This document shows, one piece after another, positions 21,049 through 25,566 of a stretch of DNA of 25,566 nucleotides. Source of the stretch: an uncultured Planctomycetaceae bacterium (GTDB lineage: Bacteria; Planctomycetota; Planctomycetia; Pirellulales; Pirellulaceae); contig CAIYOB010000510.1 in assembly GCA_903927685.1 (NCBI GenBank), forward strand, positions 1 through 25,566, written 5' to 3'. Position 1 is the first letter of the stretch; every line of letters begins with the position of its first letter. A program made the translations under genes and the position numbers. The notes beneath the pieces were generated by a model that did not search any database, was not told the DNA's origin, and worked only from the letters and a program-made list of their open reading frames with translations.

Positions 21049-23334
21049 TCACCGCCGGGTGATCTTGAGTTGCCACCGGTTGAGCTTGCCGACATCCTGA
21101 CCGGCGTGATCGGAAACGTGCAGTTTCCAGGCACCAGGGATCGCTTGGCCGACCAACGAGTTCAATCCCGGAGCCGTGGACCTCGTGTACGTGGTGACGA
21201 TGTTGTCGGCTGAGCCGCCCGAGCGATCGTGCAGGAGCACTCGACGTCCCGACGGCGCGAGCAGGGCGACCACCAAGTCCTGGATATAGGTGTGCGTGAT
21301 ATCGACACCGACTTCGATTTCCGCCACTACCCCCGCCGCGTCGGTGCTCAGGACCCGCTCGATGCCGGCCGGATCGCGATCGGGGATCTTGACGCCGGGT
21401 GATTCTTCCAGCACGATTCGTGTCTCGGCCGCTCGCTGGATCTCCAGTTCCCAGCGGTTCAAGACGCCGCAGTCTTGGCGGGCCAGATCTTGCACCTGCA
21501 GGGCCCAAGGCCCCGCCATGTCCCTGCCGGCCAGGGATGCGAGCGCCGGCAGCGAGGCCGCGTCGTAGGTCGCCTTTAGGTCATCCGCAGATCCGCCCTG
21601 GTTGCGGCGGTGCAATACGATGGCTTCCCCGCTGGGCGCTAGCAGGGTGACCTGTAGGTCGCCGCGATAGGTGTGCGAAATGTCGACGCTGACCTTCAGC
21701 GAAACGATCGCACCGGACACGGTCACGATGAGCGAGTCTTGGATCCCCGTGGCGCTGTTGTCCGGGATCGCGGCCGCCGGGCTCGAGACCTTGTGAACCG
21801 TCGTGCCGGAAATGTCTTCGGCGTACAGCCGCGCCTGAAATTCCATCGTGTCGCCGGCTTCACTGATCTCGGACAGTTCCAGGTTCGACACGCCGCCGTC
21901 CCACCACTTGCTGTCCGGCACCGTGGTGCTGGAGAACCGGTCCCGGTTCGAGCGGCGGAACAGGTCCTGGGCGTCGCCGACTTGCCCGCGATTACGCTCC
22001 AGGTCGAAGCGGCCGTCGGCCTGTTCCAGCGACAGTTCGTAATGCGAACCGGCCGTCATCTGTTCGTTGTTGTTGCTGCCCAGTTCGTCCACGTGCCAGA
22101 CGGCCAAGCCTGCGTCGGGCAAGGACGCGTCCCGGCCCTTCCGGACTCGGTTCTCGACCAGAAAATATTCCGACGGACTCTTGGCGTGGATGGCGAACTG
22201 GTTCTGCCCGGCTGTCAGCCGCACCTGGGCTCCGTGCGTAATCTGGGTCACGCTGGAACTCCAGCCGGCGGCCCGTTTCAAGTAGGCCGAGATCTGCGCG
22301 GGATTCTTCTCGTCGCGCCCACCGGCGCACATCAGGCAGAAAGCCCCCACGCCGCTGGACTCGTACCCGTAGTCGTACAAATCGGGATAGTCGCAGACCA
22401 TGTGGCCGTTTTCGTGGCAGAACGTGGCCAAGGCCAATTCCTGGCCCATGTCGGTGAACTGGTAGTCGAACGCTTTCCGGCCCGAGCCGGTGTCGTACGG
22501 CGCGGCCAGCGACCAGGCGTGCGGCCACAGCCCTTCGCTCCAGTTGTTCGGGCAAGTGCCCGCGTAGTACACGTTGGTCGCGTAGATGTAGCCTTCGTTG
22601 TCGACGGTCAGTTGATTGAAGTCGAAGCCTTGTGACTTGAGGTGATCGAGGGCTTCCTTGATCAACTGCCGCGCGCGAGTGCCGAATTCGATGCGCGGAT
22701 CCGTGTAGTAGGTTTTGGGATTTCGTGCGCGGTAGTAGGCGGCGACCACGTTTCGGTAGCGGAACCGGCCCAGCGAGTTTTCGGAGAAGTAGTCGTAGAC
22801 CGAGCCTCGATTGCCAAAGCCCGTGTACCCCGGTTGGTTGCAGAACCGGTCGACTTCCTCGCGGGCGATCGTGGCGGGATCGTCGGCAAAGTCGATCAGC
22901 AGGCAGAGGCCCACGTAGTCGCCCACTGTCCCGCGACTGGGCGGCGCCAGCAGCGGCCCCGCGACGGCCATCGCGGCCCGCACCATGCTCCGCCGCTGCT
23001 GGCGGCGTTGCTCGCAGCGCCGTCGGCCGTCCAGTAAGCGGAACCCGTCCAGGCCCGCCGCCACGGCCGCATCCCGGCTGACGCGGATCCCCCGGGACGC
23101 CGCATGAGCCGCCCGGTCGAAGGCATGCGCCGGCGCCCCGGTCGGCACCAGCGCGTCGCCGTCAGCCGACAATTCGGCCAGCTCCCAGAATCCCGTGCTG
23201 GGATTCCGCATCACCGCGTGGCCATCGAGCGTCTCGAAAGACGCCCGATGCTGGTCGCCCCAGCCCCGGACGGGAAACTTGGTGCCGTCGGGCTGCGTAA
23301 ACGTGAACTCCTTGCCCTGGAACTGAAAAGACAT
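21049..23334 (-). CDS. M6-family (immune inhibitor A-like) metalloprotease with two P-domains
   Basis: 761 aa. Residues ~10-60 match the N-terminal region of M6 proteases (FTFTQPDGTKFPVRGWGDQ, FETLDGHAV). The zinc site is HENGHMVCDYPDLYD with His307, Glu308 and His311, followed by a typical YFLVENR strand. Two consecutive P/Homo-B beta domains form the C-terminus (about 523-633 and 649-760), each with the pattern ISHTYxxDLxVxLLAPSG...GSADxxxxTY...GxWxLxVxDxAxQDxGxLNRWxLxI. The start is fixed by a strong GGAGGA 8 bases before ATG 23334. No signal peptide follows this start, nor does one appear in the 18-residue extension to 23388. A basic Arg-rich segment (about 104-117) precedes the catalytic domain and could be a propeptide processing region. 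Export route and substrate unknown. Confidence 0.88.
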   Translation of the reverse strand: MSFQFQGKEFTFTQPDGTKFPVRGWGDQHRASFETLDGHAVMRNPSTGFWELAELSADGDALVPTGAPAHAFDRAAHAASRGIRVSRDAAVAAGLDGFRLLDGRRRCEQRRQQRRSMVRAAMAVAGPLLAPPSRGTVGDYVGLCLLIDFADDPATIAREEVDRFCNQPGYTGFGNRGSVYDYFSENSLGRFRYRNVVAAYYRARNPKTYYTDPRIEFGTRARQLIKEALDHLKSQGFDFNQLTVDNEGYIYATNVYYAGTCPNNWSEGLWPHAWSLAAPYDTGSGRKAFDYQFTDMGQELALATFCHENGHMVCDYPDLYDYGYESSGVGAFCLMCAGGRDEKNPAQISAYLKRAAGWSSSVTQITHGAQVRLTAGQNQFAIHAKSPSEYFLVENRVRKGRDASLPDAGLAVWHVDELGSNNNEQMTAGSHYELSLEQADGRFDLERNRGQVGDAQDLFRRSNRDRFSSTTVPDSKWWDGGVSNLELSEISEAGDTMEFQARLYAEDISGTTVHKVSSPAAAIPDNSATGIQDSLIVTVSGAIVSLKVSVDISHTYRGDLQVTLLAPSGEAIVLHRRNQGGSADDLKATYDAASLPALASLAGRDMAGPWALQVQDLARQDCGVLNRWELEIQRAAETRIVLEESPGVKIPDRDPAGIERVLSTDAAGVVAEIEVGVDITHTYIQDLVVALLAPSGRRVLLHDRSGGSADNIVTTYTRSTAPGLNSLVGQAIPGAWKLHVSDHAGQDVGKLNRWQLKITRR

Positions 23335-23731
23335 CGCCGGTTCCTCCGAGTGGGAAAGAGGGGGGTATTGGTTCGGATCCGAGGACATCCAGACTGGAGA
23401 GTGGAACGGTCACCACCCCATCCGTTAAACCTATCAAATCCCATCAAACCGTCAAGCGCGGGAGTGGCGTTGGCTGTCGGGAGTGGCGAGGGCGTCCCAA
23501 CCATGTGCGAACATCGCTGGAACGCCGATTGCTGGCCCACGGCTCACCTGTCTGCATTTCCTGGGGGGCAGTGGCCCTGGTCGCAACACGTCAATTGGAA
23601 CGTATTCTCGTGCGCTCGATGGAAATGAGAGGTGCAATTCCCGACGTGGGGACTATGATCGTTTCTAGCGCCCTGATGCCCCCCCAGCCGCGTCGAACTG
23701 GGGTTTCTGCCGTTCGAACGAGGATTCGACC
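23335..23731. other. Divergent promoter region, 397 bases
   Basis: Holds the start regions of the M6 protease (minus) and the coiled-coil protein (plus). Visible items are GGAGGA for the protease, GAGG before 23732, a direct repeat CGGGAGTGGCG near 23459-23490, and a TATGAT box near 23654 with no good -35 partner. No gene or RNA was recognised. Confidence 0.5.
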
Positions 23732-25060
23732 ATGAGTCTCCAACGCCTGATTTCGCACTGTGTCGGCTTGTCTCTGACCCTGGTTTTCGCGTTGCCCGAA
23801 TCCGCGCCGGCCGAGCCTGTTTCGGCCGCAAGTCCTTCGACGGCTGAGGAGTTCGGTAAGATTCAAAGGAACCTCGCCGAGGGAATGGGGCAACTTGAGG
23901 CGGCGAACAAGCGTCTGAAGGAACTCAGCGAGTTGCTTGCGCAGACGGCGAACGCCTGTCGGCGAGTCGAGGATGCCGGCAAGGACGTACAGACGACTCG
24001 CGAGAAAGCGGTCGATGCCGCCCAAAAGACACACGCCGTTTTGCCTGAATCAGGCCAGTTCGCAGGCTTACAGAATCTACAGATGCAGGCCGAAGATGCG
24101 TACTCGAAAGCCCAGATCCACTTGGAAATCGAACGGGCGAGCATGGCCAAGCATGTCACGACACTGCAGGAACAACTGCAATCCTGGAAGTCTGCCGAAC
24201 CCGCCGCACCGTTCACGGCCTCCGTAGCTGTACAGACATCCCAGACGATTGAGCTAGCAATCCAAACAGTGCAGCGGATGCTCGACGCGAAACCGGCAGC
24301 ACCAGCGGCCCCCGAAGCTGCGAACGAAACACCCCAGCCGACGGGCGTTCCGAAGTCATCCCCAGCGGCCCAACCAGCGGCTGCGTCTCCCGCCCCGAGC
24401 ACTTCCAAGGCACCAGCGCCAGCGGCCACTCCAAGTCTCCCAGCATCCGCCGGAGGGACGTCGCCGGGCGAGCAATACCTGCAGCGCCAGGTGGACCCGT
24501 TCTTCGTGCAGCCGCTGGTCAACGCCATCCCGTTTGCGGAGCATTTCAGCGACTTTGCTTTGAACCCGCCACTGTCGTCTGCTAGCGATGCCGGCGCGGA
24601 CCAATCCGGCGACGAGTGCTTTGTGCTCGACTACCGGTTCCCCGGCCCGGCCCGGTTCCCGCTGCCTGTTGCCGGGCTGTACGGCGAGTGTCTCGAAGAA
24701 CAGGGCGCGGTCGTGTACGAAGGCATGCGACTGGCCATCCGGCCCGACGGTCGCTATCAGGTCCGGTTCACCGTAGGCACCCCTGCGATGCCGGTGACGA
24801 TGCAACTGCAATTCGAACTGATCGACAGGTGCACCGGGGAACCGTACACGTTGACGCTCCCGCCGATCTCGATCCCGCGGGAGGCCAAGCTAACCGGGTC
24901 AGCCGTGCGAGTTCCCATCCAACCGGTCGCCGTCAATGTGCAGACCATCCACCATGAAGGGTACTTTGCGGCGTTCGACCCGACCTTCGTGTCCGACGGG
25001 CTGCAAGTGGCACGGCGAACGGGCACCGCCAGGTTCGGGTACGGCGTGAACGTGCCGTAG
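23732..25060 (+). CDS. Secreted coiled-coil protein with Pro/Ala linker and beta C-terminal domain (unknown function)
   Basis: 442 aa, no recognised family. Residues 1-27 are a signal peptide with likely cleavage after SAPA. Residues ~35-155 are charged helix with heptad-like spacing (NLAEGMGQLEAANKRLKELS, then HVTTLQEQLQ), so a coiled coil. Residues ~185-240 are a Pro/Ala/Ser linker. Residues ~245-442 look like a beta domain with a few cysteines (CFVLDYRF, GECLEEQG, DRCTGEPY), which may form disulfides outside the cytoplasm. The ATG at 23732 follows GAGG about 11 bases up. It has no operon partner; the next gene is convergent. It could be a cell-envelope structural or binding protein, but that is only inference from its layout. 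Confidence 0.82.
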   Translation: MSLQRLISHCVGLSLTLVFALPESAPAEPVSAASPSTAEEFGKIQRNLAEGMGQLEAANKRLKELSELLAQTANACRRVEDAGKDVQTTREKAVDAAQKTHAVLPESGQFAGLQNLQMQAEDAYSKAQIHLEIERASMAKHVTTLQEQLQSWKSAEPAAPFTASVAVQTSQTIELAIQTVQRMLDAKPAAPAAPEAANETPQPTGVPKSSPAAQPAAASPAPSTSKAPAPAATPSLPASAGGTSPGEQYLQRQVDPFFVQPLVNAIPFAEHFSDFALNPPLSSASDAGADQSGDECFVLDYRFPGPARFPLPVAGLYGECLEEQGAVVYEGMRLAIRPDGRYQVRFTVGTPAMPVTMQLQFELIDRCTGEPYTLTLPPISIPREAKLTGSAVRVPIQPVAVNVQTIHHEGYFAAFDPTFVSDGLQVARRTGTARFGYGVNVP

Positions 25061-25157
25061 GCGCTTTGCGAAGCCTGGAGGGACGCGAGGCCCAACTTTG
25101 CTTGAGACGGGCCAAACATGGTGCAATGAAGATGTCTTGCCGTTCTGGCGGCGACCG

Positions 25158-25566
25158 TCAGGCTTCGGAATCAGATGCGTCCGGCGCGATCTTCTTTCCG
25201 CACCAGGGACAGTACGAAATCGGCGAGTAGTAATCCGGATCTTTGCGGTTAATCAAACCGATTTCGTCCGTCTGCGGCAAGTAGCGCACGTACCGCTCGT
25301 CCTCGCTTTCTCTCTCCAACTGGTCCTCCATGATCTCGCAGCAATACTGCCGCGGTGACTCCACCGCGGTCATCTGCGCAGGGGGAACGGGACAGGGGCC
25401 TCCGACCCCCAAACGCTTCAGTTCCGAGGCAGGGTACCAATCTGGTTTCTCAAGGCAACTGCCAAAGAACTTGTACTTCACTCCCACCCGATCCCCAGCG
25501 ATCTCCCAGATCGTTGCCGGCTTCCCCTCCAGCACCCCGGACAGGATTTCGACCTCGTCTCCGATA
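25158..25566 (-). CDS. Partial protein with beta-barrel-like N-part and CPWCG zinc-ribbon-like C-terminus
   Basis: The frame stays open to the right edge, so the true start lies outside the window; an internal GTG at 25535 is not a convincing start because codons before it read IGDEVEILSG, a natural continuation. The visible part is 135 residues. The start resembles a short SH3/KOW-like strand set (GDEVEILSG, then VGVKYKFFG). The C-terminal half has CC (QYCCEIMED) and SYCPWCGKK, a Cys-pair layout that could bind zinc, and it resembles the DUF6980-type small proteins in my recollection. The function is not known. It is convergent with the secreted coiled-coil gene across a 97-base gap without a clear terminator. 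Confidence 0.7.
   Translation of the reverse strand, partial: IGDEVEILSGVLEGKPATIWEIAGDRVGVKYKFFGSCLEKPDWYPASELKRLGVGGPCPVPPAQMTAVESPRQYCCEIMEDQLERESEDERYVRYLPQTDEIGLINRKDPDYYSPISYCPWCGKKIAPDASDSEA

Overview
The window is GC-rich, moderately dense bacterial DNA. It most likely comes from a planctomycete (Planctomycetota, possibly Pirellulales). This is inferred from gene content: a giant GspK/pilin-like protein, a 187-aa protein with an FRRPAPNQ-type core that I associate with planctomycetes, a GldF-GldG type fused ABC permease, several secreted proteins with modular beta domains, and short GTCGC-type tandem repeats just after stop codons. No rRNA, tRNA, IS element, phage gene or CRISPR array was seen.

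Layout. (1) 1-3336, minus strand: an ABC-2 exporter made of an ATPase and a fused permease/GldG-type auxiliary protein that runs off the left edge. (2) 3606-5914, plus strand: an SRAP/HMCES DNA-protein crosslink protein, then a secreted LamG/DUF1080-like plus BNR (sialidase-like) protein. (3) 6048-6867, minus strand: an Rrf2-family regulator and a 70-aa four-cysteine protein. Each is preceded by the same 12-bp motif, which suggests a small Fe-S-sensing regulon. (4) 6868-7360: a gene-free stretch with a possible three-way-junction RNA fold. (5) 7361-7924: the planctomycete-type hypothetical protein. (6) 8158-11038, plus strand: a compact [NiFe] hydrogenase operon of Tat-exported small subunit, large subunit and maturation protease. 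(7) 11051-15958: a 1635-aa GspK-like protein starting 12 bases after the protease. (8) 16159-19728, minus strand: class II fumarase, a secreted TPR protein and a PP2C phosphatase. (9) 19910-20935, plus strand: an M50 membrane protease, facing an M6 metalloprotease with two P-domains (21049-23334, minus) across a palindromic intergenic element. (10) 23732-25060: a secreted coiled-coil protein of unknown function. (11) 25158 to the right edge, minus strand: a partial protein with a CPWCG zinc-ribbon-like C-terminus.

How the genes work together. The clearest functional unit is the hydrogenase. The small and large subunits have all cluster and active-site motifs, and the protease matches the 15-residue tail of the large subunit. 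The small subunit carries Cys at the position where standard group 1 enzymes have the Pro that keeps the medial cluster as [3Fe-4S], so a [4Fe-4S] medial cluster is predicted. It also has a Cys in the Tat signal that fits a lipobox. No cytochrome b, membrane tail or hyp gene is present in the window, so the electron partner is unknown. The most novel-looking items are this hydrogenase variant, the Rrf2/four-Cys pair with shared upstream motifs, and the giant GspK-like protein.
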